Shown piece after piece: positions 1 through 11,428 of a stretch of 64,000 nt of DNA; the first letter of the stretch is position 1, and every line of letters begins with the position of its first letter. Source of the stretch: Sialis fuliginosa (taxonomy: Eukaryota; Arthropoda; Insecta; Megaloptera; Sialidae); assembly GCA_961205875.1 (NCBI GenBank), contig OY540816.1, positions 9,682,701-9,746,700 of the forward strand, in the 5' to 3' direction. A model generated the notes under the pieces. The model had not been told where the DNA came from and searched no databases. It saw nothing but the letters and a program-made list of their open reading frames with translations. The position numbers were made by a program, and so were the translations under genes.

Positions 1-362
1 TTTTTTTTTTACATTATAGCCTTTTATTTTGTTTATGTTTTTTCTCCAGTAATGGATAAAGTAAAAGTAATACTACACAAAAGATATAAAAAGAAAGAAT
101 CGTCAAATTTGAAATAATGTAAAATAGTTGCTATGATAATATAATAATTAATAAATAAATTATACTAATAATTAGTTTAAGTGTCCATCATTTTGACACC
201 TATTAGCCGAATGTCATAAAATCACGCTATAAGACAGTTAAATGTATATAGATTAATATTCAGAAATCGTAATATTCAAATATCAACAAATATTTCTCAT
301 TCAGTACATTTAATTTTTAAAAAGCCATTACTGGGGTCATATCAAAGATTGGTGCCAGTATA
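1..362 (+). mobile_element. MITE-A copy 1, left-truncated by window edge
   Basis: This is the right-hand two thirds of a miniature inverted-repeat element present four times in the window. It starts inside the element and runs to the end GGTGCCAGTA, just before 363. It shares long collinear stretches with 33310-33830, 56380-56887 and 62665-63170, for example TTTCTCCAGTAATGGATAAA and GATATAAAAAGAAAGAATCG. No open frame of note occurs. The family is non-coding and its superfamily is not certain; TA on both sides of the best copy suggests Tc1/mariner-type insertion. Confidence 0.8.
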
Positions 363-1940
363 GTTTTTTTTGTTTAACACGTATGTATTATTCGCATTCA
401 TGTTTTTTTAAATATATTGATTATACAGGAATTACATATTAAAAAATTGTGAAGGCAGATTTATTACAGCAACAAACAAAGAAATAAAATATTAAAAATA
501 TATACCCAAAGGCTTAGAGGCATTCAGAAAGTTCGCTTAAAAATCATATCCTTTCAACCTTGACATGAATATTTACGTAACAAATCGTTCGAAGGGACCG
601 TCCTTTCCGAAAGGACAGCTAGGCTTTAAAATTTTTATTACATGCAGAAGGAAATGAAATATGGACGTCCTCAGAGAAAAGGGTTTTACTCTGAAATATT
701 TCGATAAGACTGAGTCGTTGACAAATTATACTTTTAAAAGTAATCTCCAATAAAATGTGAATCATACTAAAATCCAACAAAAGTAAATATATTAATAAAT
801 AAAAAAAGTGCTGCTTCACTAAACTGAAATGGAGATAACACATGCATTGCTTGCCGAACAAACAAATGCATATGAAATTAATGTTACGTTATGTCATATA
901 CATGTGGAACATTTTGTTGCCTTGATTTTAAAATGTAATCTTTAATACCACAGAAGAGTTTTTATTCAATACATTTTCATAATTTAATTATTTTTAAATC
1001 GTTAGAATTTTAAGTTTCTATACAAATACATTTTATTAAATAGTGTGTAGTAAAACTTAACATCTAAAAACAAATAATATTGATTTTTTTAAATGTAGGC
1101 GATTAAATTAAAGCTATACACAGGGTTCTTTCTAAAAATAAATAAGGTGGTACGCTTACTTCATCTTCTAAAAATTTGTATACAAAGTATACTAAAATCG
1201 ATTTAAGCGTTTATTCCAAATACAAAGATCGAGGAATAAAATCAATAACAACATTAGATATTATATCTCCTTATTCTATTATAAAATTTAATTACTATTT
1301 ACCGTATTGCTTGCAACTCGGTGACAAGGTTTGCTATAATTTTATTTTGTGTGAAATGAAGATTTATGTAAATTTATTTATATTTTTTATAAAAAAGAAA
1401 AGCTTCACCCCTTTCCCTACATTATTACACCAAACTAAAACAATAAATCGCAGAAGTAACAACTGCGAAAGTCATGTCATATGAAAGATAGACAGAAAAA
1501 ACATCAAAGAGTTGAAAAACAAAAATTTGAAAACGTAATTGAAATTCTTGCACTTGTTTACAAACAACTGACAGATGTACACTATTTCCGGGCAGTGTAT
1601 TTTTTCTCATAAAGAACCTTTTTCCCTTTTCTCTAACAAAGGATTGGACATAAAATACAGGTTCTCATATAACGCTTGCCTTACTACTAAGGACAATGTT
1701 TTCTACATAACATCAGGAATGTAGCGTAATTTTTTTTAATAAGAAACAAACAATTTGTCGAGTTACTTCTACCATAGTAAATGAGGAGTTCCTTTCACTT
1801 GTACAAATGCAGGTATGTACATTCGTATGCCAAATCATAGCATTTACAGTTTGAACGAATGGCAAGTAAACAATACATTATCAATGACGTAAAAATAACA
1901 AATTATTTTCTTTAAATTAATTAAGCTAAACATAAACAAT
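363..1940. other. AT-rich DNA without recognisable gene
   Basis: Low-complexity AT-rich sequence. The short open frames here (for instance 1176-1484 on plus) are full of I, F, Y and K from A/T-rich codons and show no domain or motif. I see no repeat or RNA gene. Confidence 0.6.
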
Positions 1941-2544
1941 TTAAAGTGTTTTTTTTAATTTATTTTATTTTTATTTTTTCGGTCCCGCAGGCCTATGTTT
2001 TAGCTTTGGGTCAAAAGTTAATTGTCCCAAAATTTCAGACTCATAGATCAAACTTGTGGACGGCGCAAACCGAGTCTTTTTCCCATTTGATTAACATGAG
2101 AAAAATTACTTTTTTACTTATGCGTGAATATCTCGTTGAAAAATGTATTTATTTTAATTTCTTACAGCAGCATATCATAGAGAATTAAATTTCTTACAAA
2201 AAAGATCCCAAGTGCTCAATTCATAGATCGAATATTTTTAAAGATATATTCGTTTAAACATTATCATAAAAAGTAATATCCAATTTTGATGATAATTTTT
2301 AAACAAACATTTCTTAAAATTAATTGGATTTATGAATTGAGCACTTAACAAAATATTCCCCTGAGCAATTTAAAAAAAAATTCAACGAGAGTAAAAAAGT
2401 AATTTTTCCCATGTTAATCAAATGAGAAAAAGACTTGGTTTACGCCGTCCACGGATTTGATCTATGAGTCTAAAATTTTAGGACAATTAATTTTTGATCC
2501 AAAGCTAAAACATAGGCCTGCGGGACCGAAAAAAAACACCTTAA
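1941..2544. repeat. Foldback element 1 (0.6 kb)
   Basis: A long imperfect palindrome. The left arm begins TTAAAGTGTTTTTTTT and carries CGGTCCCGCAGGCCTATGTT; the right arm ends AAACACCTTAA and carries the complement AACATAGGCCTGCGGGACCG. Matching arms also hold GACTCATAGATC and ACGGCG(T)AAACC blocks, and inner arms meet at AAGTGCTCAATTCAT / ATGAATTGAGCACTT. The loop is about 2230-2325. This is a foldback-type MITE with no coding capacity. The TTAA at both tips could be a target duplication but is not proof. Confidence 0.85.
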
Positions 2545-4439
2545 TAAACATACCATAATCAATGCTGAGAGGGTATCGACTAAAATATATTATGGTATAT
2601 TTTAAGTAAGAAAATCAAAACAATTGGTGTTATTATACCTTTTATTCAATTATTACTTATTACGTATACAATCGATTTAGATTTTCACACTCTACTTTTG
2701 TAGCCAACACTATTTTGGATTATTAAATTTTGCTAGTGTAGACAATGTTGATTTGAGTTTTCATCCATTGAAACATCACCCAAAATCCTCCCCCCAGGAA
2801 TTTTCATTTTCCCTCCTGGATTCCAACACTGGCCATAACAAACATTGATTGATTATGACATTTTGTTTCAAGCTTGTTACTTTTTCCATCACATATTTCT
2901 TTATAATGAAAATTATGTCAGACTAAAAACTGAGAGTATGATAATTTATTAGATATTATATCTAGCCATTGTAAAATATATCGAACCATTCGTGATAACT
3001 AAAAATAATAGATGCAAGTTAAGGATGTATGGAAGGTATCTCAAAACGGTGTCAAATGCATGAAAATTGGTGAGAATTTCCTCATTAGTATTCTGATGCA
3101 ATAAATAAAATATTAAATTGACTCACAAAATCGTTTAGGAAATATATCGATTTAAATTTAACATGTGTTCTTTAGGAATACTAATATTTTTTTACATTTT
3201 TTTTTTGTAAAACACTTTGATAAAACGGTGTCAATTTTTTAATTTTTAGTATTTGATTGGTTGAATATTTATGCAAAATACCATATGTATTCACTAAACC
3301 GTTCCAGATAAATTAATTATAATACATTTTGGCTTATCAAGTATTTAAAAAAAAAACGATTATAAAAGATTATATTATATTACCTATATATATTATTTTT
3401 TTCTTATAGAAAATTAGAGAAAATTTTAGTACATAGTGCAATTAAATGTAAATAAATAATAAAATATCAAGATATTCTATTATTGTTTAACAGTTCTATT
3501 TACCAACTTGAAAATGTTTACAGTGTTGTAATACAGAATTACGTTTTTTATTAATTATGTAAACTATATATTATATTAATTTGCAGCAATAAATTACATA
3601 AATAATACTTAAAATATATTCTTGTTAAGTCGTATAATCAATGTCAAAAAATATGTTATATCATAGGGTAGGGAAAATTAGCTTCATATATGTAAGTTAA
3701 CTACTATTTGCGTCATTTATAACATCTATTACAAAATTTATAACGCAGATATTTGTAAATTTTACTTTTTACTACTATTGTCTCCGATTGTACTGCTAGT
3801 ATATCCTTAATATAAAGTTAAATTGCTAGATTAACGCTACGGCATTGATTTTCATCCCTAGTTACATTTCTATAACCTTCACATTTAATCACCGAATGTT
3901 TTAGCAAAACAGAAACCTGAACTCGTTAAATAAATAAACGATGTGTTCGCATACACAAGAAAAAAGTAAGCGCTCTGTCCTGCGCTTTTTCTTCGTACAA
4001 AAACGATAAACGACAATATATAGGGTGGTTGTATATAATTTTGGGAACGAAATTAATTAAAATGGTAAACAATTAAATTACTTATTTCAATCTAAAACTG
4101 ATTATTATAAGTTCATAATATGGGGTATTCCTTCTCAACATAGCTACAAATGTCATCGATTTCGTTGCTATTTTAGTATTACATAATTACTTATTTAAAA
4201 AATAACCTTTCCGTGCTTTTAATTTATATTTATCTACAATATTTTTTTTAATTTTGAATTTTAGCATTTTTATCATTTTTTTGTGTCTATTTATATGATA
4301 TTGTTAAATGTACGAAGTTATCTATACAAAAGTAGGGCATCAAATTCCTCGTTTTGACACGTAGTTTTAGAGGGAAAGAATTGGAAAATTCTACATATGT
4401 CCCGTTTTGAATAGTATTTAAAGAAGGCGAATGTCGATT
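2545..4439. other. AT-rich DNA without recognisable gene
   Basis: No open frame with protein-like composition. Two loose copies of AAACGGTGTCAA occur at about 3045 and 3222 on the same strand; no terminal structure could be defined around them. Confidence 0.55.
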
Positions 4440-4725
4440 AGTTGTAACTTTTTTTTTAAAAACTGATATTTTCGCCATGACGTCTGTCTACCTGCCTATA
4501 TATCTGTCTGCCGGTTGGTCGGTCCGTCTGTCTGTCTGTTTGTCGATCGGTCTGACTGTAGACGCTGTAATTCAAATACGACAAATCGTAGAAGGGTGAA
4601 ATTTTATATTTAAGATTAATTTTTGTCTGATAAGAAAACTCCTATTTTTTTAAAACGATCTTTCAACAGGATACAGATATTTACTGTTGTCGATTTTTGA
4701 ATTTTTCGAATTATTTTTGAAACAG
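4440..4725 (-). repeat. Dispersed repeat with GTCT tract (copy 1)
   Basis: Read on the minus strand this block matches 60420-60650. Shared blocks include TTCAAAAATCGAC, TTGAAAGATCGT/TTGTTTT, AAATATAAAATTTCACC, TACGATTTGTCGTATTTGA and a CATGGCGAAAATA block. The plus strand holds an imperfect (GTCT)n run at 4485-4555, typical of the tail of RTE-like insect retroposons. Family placement is inference. Confidence 0.7.
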
Positions 4726-5214
4726 TGCCAATTAGATAAAAATGGTCAGGTTAAAAATTGAGGGTATTATTATTATCTTTAATTTATGTTTTATTCATTT
4801 AAAAAAAATCATTTGATAATTGTTGTAGAGAATATTATTATCTATAATTTATAAGCCATTAATTTCGTTCTTTCTTTAATTAGTTTGAAATATTTATAAT
4901 AAAATTAGAAACACGTACATACTGTTGACTCGCAGTGTTACGTACAAAAAAGTCCAGTGACTCCCATGACAGATACTTTTTAATTGTTAATTATATACAA
5001 AAAAATGTTTAAAACGCAATATTAAAAAACAATATTCTTTATGGCTTTTGTTTAAAAAAAATTTAAAGCGTTTCAAAAATAATATATAAAAATAAAAATT
5101 GGAAAAAATTGAATGAATTTTTCGCTTGGAATTTTTTTAAATTACTACATAAAGAGAAATATTAACTTAAAAGTAATTTACATCAAAGATTATTAATTTA
5201 ACTATATTTGGATA

Positions 5215-5329
5215 CAGTAAAACTTCTATAAACCGACTAATTCTTATGAATAAATTGTATTTAAAAAAATGTATAATTAACTACATTAAAATATACTGAT
5301 CGTTTAAGTCGGTTTTAGAAGTTTCACTG
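5215..5329. mobile_element. Short MITE, TA-flanked (115 bp)
   Basis: Terminal repeats CAGTAAAACTTCTATAAACC and the inverted right end GGTTTTAGAAGTTTCACTG, flanked by TA at 5213-5214 and 5330-5331. CAGT ends with TA target sites fit pogo/Tigger-type Tc1/mariner MITEs. No coding capacity. Confidence 0.8.
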
Positions 5330-5546
5330 TATCAATAAGAAACCTGTCTCAAAAAAGAAAAAATATTATTTTGTGACAGTTGCTCATCGTCTATAACCCT
5401 TATATTATTAAATTTATTTATTATGTTTTTTGTGACTAAATTCTTGCGTTCTATCAGACAAATTGTTTTGCATATTGAGACTATATAATAATACGATATA
5501 TAAAAAACTAGTTTTTTGACGAATTTACTCTATATATAGGTATATA

Positions 5547-5832
5547 CACCTAATTCTGTTTTTACACGGTAGATACGTTCCAGAAAAAACCGTGTAAAAA
5601 AAAACCGTGTAAAAAAAGACATGAAGTACATAAATTTTGTTTGGTCGCCAGATGGCGTTTATTTAAGCTACGATTTGTTTTTATACTTGTTCTTTAAAAT
5701 TTAAATCAAATGGCTTTTTATAATCGTGCTAAATCGAATCAAATCGTGTAAAAACGGAAAAAAAATTTTTTTTCTAGACCGTGTTAAATCAAAACCGTGT
5801 AAAAAAAGACCGTGTAAAAACAGAATTGGGTG
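5547..5832. mobile_element. MITE rich in ACCGTGTAAAAA motif
   Basis: Inverted ends CACCTAATTCTGTTTTTACA and TGTAAAAACAGAATTGGGTG lie between TA dinucleotides at 5545-5546 and 5833-5834. The motif CCGTGTAAAAA is repeated five or more times near both ends (5566, 5590, 5604, 5777, 5794, 5807 region). Such subterminal motif arrays usually bind the transposase. Open frame 5726-5935 is just translation of these repeats. Probably a pogo/Tigger-type derivative. Confidence 0.8.
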
Positions 5833-6121
5833 TACATACAAAGTAAACTGGTGTCCTTTTTCTTCTTTACAGAAAAACAATAAACATCAATACATATATG
5901 GCCCCACTAAAAATTACGTTTCGGCACAACTCTAGGGACCATTATGTTACAACGAGATAGCGCACGATGGTAGTGTTTGTGGGGGATGGGTGTTACAGTC
6001 TCGCACAAGCCAATCTTTGAATATCCATTTACACAATAACTAGATAGAGAGGATCGATTTCTAAGTCTCCCACATTCTTGTGCGCGCCATTAGATTATGA
6101 GGTTATGTAAAGGATAACGTT

Positions 6122-6300
6122 TTTGGGAAGTCACGGAATCGTTGTTTCAGTAGGAACAGTGCAAGGTGAACTATGGAATATAGGGCATTTGTATTATGTT
6201 CCAAATCTTAAAGAGAACTTTTGGTGATAGTTGTTTCTTCAATCGGAATTTTGTATATGTAGACCAATTGAGGTTAAATCTATTGGTTGCATTCCGTGAA
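6122..6300 (+). pseudogene. Ty1/copia polyprotein fragment (protease/pre-integrase region)
   Basis: In one frame from 6122 the DNA reads GSHGIVVSVGTVQGEL followed by WNIGHLYYVPNLKENF, then a stop. The pattern G-x-V-x-x-E-x-W-x-x-G-x-L-x-x-V-x-YVPNLKENL is the conserved strand between protease and GAG-pre-integrase domains of Ty1/copia polyproteins. A one-base shift after KENF continues open (GDSCFFNRNFVYVDQL...). No LTR, integrase or reverse transcriptase was seen nearby, so this is a small dead scrap. Family match is from memory of the motif, not a search. Confidence 0.55.
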
Positions 6301-7167
6301 TTCTGTGAAGAGAGACTCTTTTAAATTATTTGGTATAATTCGATTATTATACAATTTATAATTAAATTGCAGTTTCCCAAAAATACCCACTATAATGTTT
6401 TTATGCCAAATAAAAAAATGTTATATTTCAAATAAACTTATAAGTATTACATCACGTAAAATACTTTAAAGCACGTTCACATTGGTTTATTTACGATTGC
6501 AAAAATGCAGTTTTGTAGCCAACTTAAATAAAAATACGTACTGCATTTTACGTCATTTCCAACTTCTCCTCAAAAAATTATTGTGTATCGTAAAATACAC
6601 ATAAAAATGCTTTTGATAGAAAATAATAAATCAAATATTATATTCGCTCTTCTACTTCCTTTCTGATATATTTAAGATTATAAAATACAGTGGATATGGT
6701 TAAACTAACGGTCACTTTAGAAGTGGTCTTTTAACGGAAAAATTATATTAAAAAACTGTTCGATTTAGGAAGCTATTGTGTATAAAATTGAGTCGGTTTG
6801 TTAAGTTTTCTATTAAAAAATAATAGAGTTAACATTATTTGAGTACATAAAGTTATTTTATTTCTTACTTCGATATACATACATACATATACTCGTTGAG
6901 AAAATATTTTTAATTAAAAGAATTCTTTACCGCCTCTATTGTTAAAATATTCGAATAAACATTTATAGTGAAACTTTAAAGTGTTAACATTCTCAATATC
7001 TCGTTTAGATTTTATATCAAGTGTACTGAATACCAGAGAAAATTCCAATTTACCTAGTCTACCAAACAGTCATAGTAAACAAGTTATAAATAAATTCTTT
7101 AATAACGATTTACGAAGAAAAATGTTTATTTCGATGTCAAAGTGTTAAAAAATTTATTGCATGTAAT

Positions 7168-7377
7168 CAGAGCTGTACTTAATTACATGTACTTAAGTAA
7201 AGTATTTTTTGTGATAATTGTACTAGTACTTTAGTAAACACAAGTACTTATGTATAATTGTACATTAATACATTTATTGAAAAGTAAGTGTACTTGTACT
7301 TAGAAATGTACTTTAATACTATTTTAATGTATTTAAGTAGGTACTTCTGTTAAAATACTTATATTTGTCATTAAGTA
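7168..7377 (+). mobile_element. hAT-like AGTACTTGTAC-rich element, left part (interrupted)
   Basis: Begins CAGAGCTGTACTTAATTACA after 7167 and is dense in AGTACTT / TGTACTT words. The same family is at 55690-55906, whose right end is the inverse (GTAATTGTGTACAGCTCTG). It is interrupted at 7378 by a pogo-like relic and resumes after 8232 with TTTGTAGAGTAATTATACTTG, which matches TATATAGAGTAATTGTACTTG at 55850. CAGAG ends suggest hAT. Confidence 0.7.
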
Positions 7378-8230
7378 GGGGAGAGTGGGGTAATCACGAA
7401 CGCGGAGTAATCGCGAATTCAGTGGTTTCAGTATGTTAGAAGAGGAAAGCTAATGTTCTCTCTGCATTTACCGGAAGTTGGGCCTACGTTTAGTTTAGTT
7501 CTGTTTTTGTATCGTATTTCATCTAATTTTTCAATAAAATAAAAACCATGTAATAACTGATATAATTAATATAAATGTGATTAAGTTATACCCAAGAAAG
7601 TCTCGATAAAACAGTATTTGATGTCACCAGTATTGTTTATTATATGATCCTAACCTCAAAAAAATATGTTTATTTTTTTCAAGCTTGTAGGGTAATGACA
7701 AACAAATTAAATGTGACAATTTCGAACGTTGTAAAAAAGACTGATGAAAACTATAACAGGAAAAAGTGAGAGGAATTGAAGTCATTTTAAAGAAAATAAC
7801 CAAGAGAAGAAGTGCCAAGTAAAAAAGAAGAAGAAACGAAGATATTGATAAAGAAAATAACTATTAATGAAAAACATCAAGATCCTCTTGTTGAAGACTA
7901 AGTAATGTACTTCAAGTGTAAATTTATGGGAACATGATAAGTGCACCAGTGGTCAAAGTACATCCAGATGCTATTGGGGGAATTTTGTACTAATTAGGTT
8001 TAATTATTCTACTGTTAATGATTACCCCATGCTAGTCGGGTTATCACGAACAAATAGGGTTTTGTTTTTGTATTTAATTTTAATTTTGTTTTTATATTTT
8101 ATTAAAATTTATACTGAAAATGTATAACTAATAGATTATTTAATAATAATATACACAATATTGATTTCTTATTCAGGTTTTAATTTATTTGATTTCTCCC
8201 TTTAGTGTTCGTAACTACCCCATTCTTTCC
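7378..8230 (+). mobile_element. Pogo-like transposon relic 1 (0.85 kb)
   Basis: Ends GGGGAGAGTGGGGTAATCAC and the inverted GTAACTACCCCATTCTTTCC are flanked by TA (7376-7377, 8231-8232). Subterminal copies of a GGGGTTATCACGAAC-like motif occur at about 8037-8056 and, degraded, 7402-7420 and 8020-8030. The end structure resembles that of 13246-14720, so the two probably belong to one superfamily (Tc1/mariner, pogo branch; inference). It sits inside the element that starts at 7168. It contains only decayed coding DNA. Confidence 0.75.
7906..8007 (+). pseudogene. Possible zinc-finger remnant of the pogo-like transposase
   Basis: In the frame starting at 7906 the DNA reads CTSSVNLWEHDKC then TSGQSTSRCYWGNFVLIRF. 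The spacing C-x2-(C>S)-x3-W-x-H-x2-C resembles the C-terminal PHD-like finger found in many pogo/Tigger-type insect transposases (consensus WxxCxxCxxWxHxxC). The second cysteine is replaced and stops lie immediately upstream, so it is a relic at best. Short match; could be chance. Confidence 0.35.
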
Positions 8231-8232
8231 TA

Positions 8233-8268
8233 CATATTTTTGTAGAGTAATTATACTTGTACGCTAGC
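8233..8268 (+). mobile_element. hAT-like AGTACTTGTAC-rich element, continuation after insertion
   Basis: TTTGTAGAGTAATTATACTT resumes the element broken at 7377; alignment with 55843-55880 runs across the inserted pogo-like relic. The family's right end (CAGCTCTG) is missing here, replaced by another dispersed repeat from about 8270. Confidence 0.6.
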
Positions 8269-8269
8269 A

Positions 8270-8350
8270 CATTTTTGCTTCCTCGCAATATCGAAGATAC
8301 GAGAAGCTTTGTGATCGTTTCAGATTGAGACAAAAAAATTGTTCTCCGTA
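8270..8350 (-). repeat. Fragment of the 61-62 kb tandem-repeat unit
   Basis: On the minus strand it reads GTCTCAATCTGAAACGATCA, then CAAAGCTTCTCGTATCTTCG and ATATTGCGAGGAAGC. This is nearly identical to the core of each unit at 61142-62205 (ACGATCACAAAGCTTCTCGT...). A short piece of the same unit is also at 23385-23435. It is therefore a dispersed repeat as well as part of a tandem array. Confidence 0.8.
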
Positions 8351-8367
8351 TGCAAATGTATTTCAAA

Positions 8368-8420
8368 CAGGGGCGAACTTTAACCTTAGCAGATTAGAAA
8401 ACTACCTAGGGCCCGTAATT
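8368..8420 (+). mobile_element. Solo hAT-like terminus
   Basis: CAGGGGCGAACTTTAACCTT followed by CCTAGGGCCCG looks like the left end of a hAT MITE (CAGGGGCG... and GGGCC motifs). No complementary right end was found downstream, so only one end survives. Confidence 0.4.
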
Positions 8421-9362
8421 TCTGAGACCTGAATTTTCATAAGTGAAAACTAAAAAAAATCTTCAGATATTAATGCGGACAATTTTTTAATTTTTGCGGA
8501 AAAAAATTTTTTTGATTTTGATTTTTTAATTAATGCAAATATTCAAAAAATAAATAATTATTCCAAATGCCGTTATTAGAAAATTGAAAAACTTATTTTA
8601 AACATTATTCTTATCAACTAAAATAGTTATACTATAGGTATAGTATACAGTATACATGTATATAATACACATATCATATTTTTACTATATAAAACGTGGA
8701 ATGGAATATAAAAATAAATTACTTTAGCTCTAATTAATGTTTTCCGGGTACTGCGGATATAAATATAAACTAGATGAAGGAGATTACATCGCACTTTAGC
8801 ATTTTTTATAACAATACAATTTATTTCCTAGTTATCTCTTTAACAATTAAATTTCATATGTATTGTTATAACATGAAAAATACATTAATTCCATAGATGA
8901 ATATAGGTATATATAAAGTAAAACTTTACGTGAAGGGAAAATAATTGTACAATTTTATTCTATATACATTATACATATACCTATACGAGTATGCTGTATG
9001 TCGTATATTTACACGTTTCTGGATGCTTTTCTAACAAAAGGTGCTAAAGGAACAAAACGCAGCTAATATTAATTATGTTGATCTACTAAATTTTTAATAA
9101 TTATTTTTTTCTTATTCTCAGTAGCTCATTATATTTATGTGTATACATACCTATATAAGATATATACAATTGCATAAGAATTTTTTATAACTCAGGATAC
9201 TTTGGCCCAAAATCAGCTCACTTTTTAGTTTTTGTTACTATATTTTATGACTATCCTTTTGAAGAAACAAATTTTTATTATTCTTTCAGAAAAGTCTAGA
9301 GATGATATGTATACATATGGGCAAAATCGTTTGAAAATATTACCAATTTGAGCATTTCATTT
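8421..9362. other. AT-rich DNA without recognisable gene
   Basis: AT-rich with many TATA/TACATA words. No coding or repeat boundary recognised. Confidence 0.55.
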
Positions 9363-9459
9363 CATGAAACTAAAGGAGAACTGTCATATAGGTTAGAAAT
9401 CTCATTTGAAAGTGCTTGCTAGCTAGCAAATTTTGCGAGCTCCTTTATAATACCGGACA
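9363..9459 (+). mobile_element. MITE-B fragment (right end)
   Basis: Matches the right end of the MITE at 53469-53801 from ATGAAACTAAAGGAGAACTG through the self-complementary GCTTGCTAGCTAGCAAA to the terminal ATAATACCGGACA, followed by TA. The left two thirds is absent. Confidence 0.8.
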
Positions 9460-10434
9460 TAAGTGTAGATAATACAGATTTATTTTATGATAGTCGGTAA
9501 AACGGGTTTTTAATTTTGCATTTTCACTCTAGATGTCACTACACTAAAGAAGTATAACTTATAACCCACTTATTTAATCAAACTTTAGGCCAGAATAGTA
9601 CTTCATGGAGGATTACTTTGGCTCAGTGTACAAATATGCCTAATATGCAAATTACTATTTGAACCTTTTTAACCCTGAAATGTTGTCTGTCGTGATGAAA
9701 CTGCACAAAATGAAACAAAATCTTTAAATTACCAGAAAAATATAACAAAGAAATAACTGAAATTAACTGAGGAGTCGGTTATACACTCCTCTTTATGTGT
9801 CACCACTAAGAAAATCATGGAACTTCGATTAATGGGAGAAATGTAAGATGCCCTATATACAGGATGTCAGTAAAATAAGTGGATTGACGGAAATGTAGGT
9901 TTTAACCCATGGGACAAAGTATCCCCCAAACGTAAATTGCAATTTGTCATTACTAAAATACTGAGGAATTAAATTCCTCAATCAACATATTCCCATCCAC
10001 ATGTTACTGGTACTACGCATATTTAACAAAATGTATGCTTACATAAATCTTCAGTTACAAATAAACGTTCGGTCTTGAAAAATATCCGTCACTTTTGTGA
10101 GTCCTATCTTCTTAAAAGTTCTGACAACGCACTCGTGTATTTTAAACAAAACAACCAATCACAATCAAAAGAGCATAGTTTAATTGATGAGCTAAATCGC
10201 ACAACACTGCATTAGCTAGTTCACGAACTAAATTGAGTAGCTGGAATGAAAACACTTTTTTTAAATTGGTCCAAAGTAACCAGCGTGGGCTAATTAAGTT
10301 CTCGAGTTTGGGTACATTAATCTGTAGATACATTTAACTAAAATATATGTCTTGATAGTTATATGTATTTATATTTTTACTTTTTAATATGTAAACACGA
10401 AATATGCAGTAACGTAGAAAAAATATAGTTAAAT
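9460..10434. other. Mixed AT-rich DNA, weak repeat words
   Basis: Two related words, GGATACTTTGGCCC (about 9196) and GGATTACTTTGGCTC (about 9610), occur on the same strand around this region. The minus-strand open frame 10142-10333 (63 codons) has no recognisable motif. No gene supported. Confidence 0.45.
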
Positions 10435-11428
10435 GGGTGTCCAGGATAAACGTGAAATGCATGGGGATTTCCTAAACGGTAAGAGATACAGAATTGGTTG
10501 AATGAGATGAATTATTTGTAAGGAAGGATCGAGTATTACTACATAAAAAATATTAATAATTTTATGTGGTTTAGGTGGTATACCCAAAAATCTGAAAAAT
10601 CGGAAATTCTTTAAATGGCTACAACTTTTTTGTCAAAATAGATAGGTACTTTTTGTTTACGGTTCCTTAAATCAGTTTTTGTGCAGAATTGATTGGTGTA
10701 TTTAGAAATTTTTATCACTTTTAGTTTTCGAAATACAAGCCCTAACTTTAGTTTTTCTTATGGGCCACTAATTGTATGTTGGCTATAGCATATTTATACT
10801 TTATACTTTACAACGATATGTAACTTGTCATATTTATTTTCGAAAAGGGTAACATAATTTTTTTTTAATAATAGTTTATTGTTTTCAAATATTCACTTGT
10901 TATTTTGATTGTTGTTATTATGATTTTTGGTTAACAATTTTTGTTTTTCATGACCTATTTAAATGTTTCTAATAAAATATGTACTTTATAAATATCACTA
11001 GTATTTAGTACTTCGATTTATTTTCGAAAATAAATATGACAAGTGACATATCGTTGTAAAGTAGAGTAAAAAACATGTTCAAAAATGCTATAGTCAACTT
11101 AGTGGCCCATAAGAAAAACTAAAGAAGGCTTGTAACTTGAAACTAAAAGTGATATAAAATTTCTAAATACACCAATCAATTCTACACAAAAAGTTCTTTA
11201 ATAAACCGTAAACAAAAAGTACCTATCTATTTTGACAAAAAAGTTGTAGCCATTTAAAGAATTTCCGAATTTTCAGATTTTTTGATATACCACCTAAGCC
11301 GCATAAAATTATTAATATTTTTTTATGTAGTAATACTCACTCCTTCCTTACAAATAATTTTAACCGAATCTGTATCTCTTACCATTTAGGAAATTCCCAT
11401 GCATTTCACGCTTATCTTGGATACCCTG
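10435..11428. repeat. Foldback element 2 (1.0 kb)
   Basis: Long inverted arms. The left tip GGGTGTCCAGGATAAACGTG pairs with the right tip CACGCTTATCTTGGATACCC. Inner arms match through TTTGACAAAAA, ATACACCAATCAATTCT and ACGATATGTAACTTGTCATA / TATGACAAGTGACATATCGT. The centre is near 10930 and the loop is about 10880-11000. GGGTGTCC tips resemble those of 19982-21335 and 58323-58695. Non-coding foldback MITE; open frames inside are mirror shadows. Confidence 0.88.

Noticed and set aside
1176..1484. 102-codon open frame on plus.
   Set aside because: Rich in I/Y/F/K from A/T codons, no motif; expected by chance in this composition.
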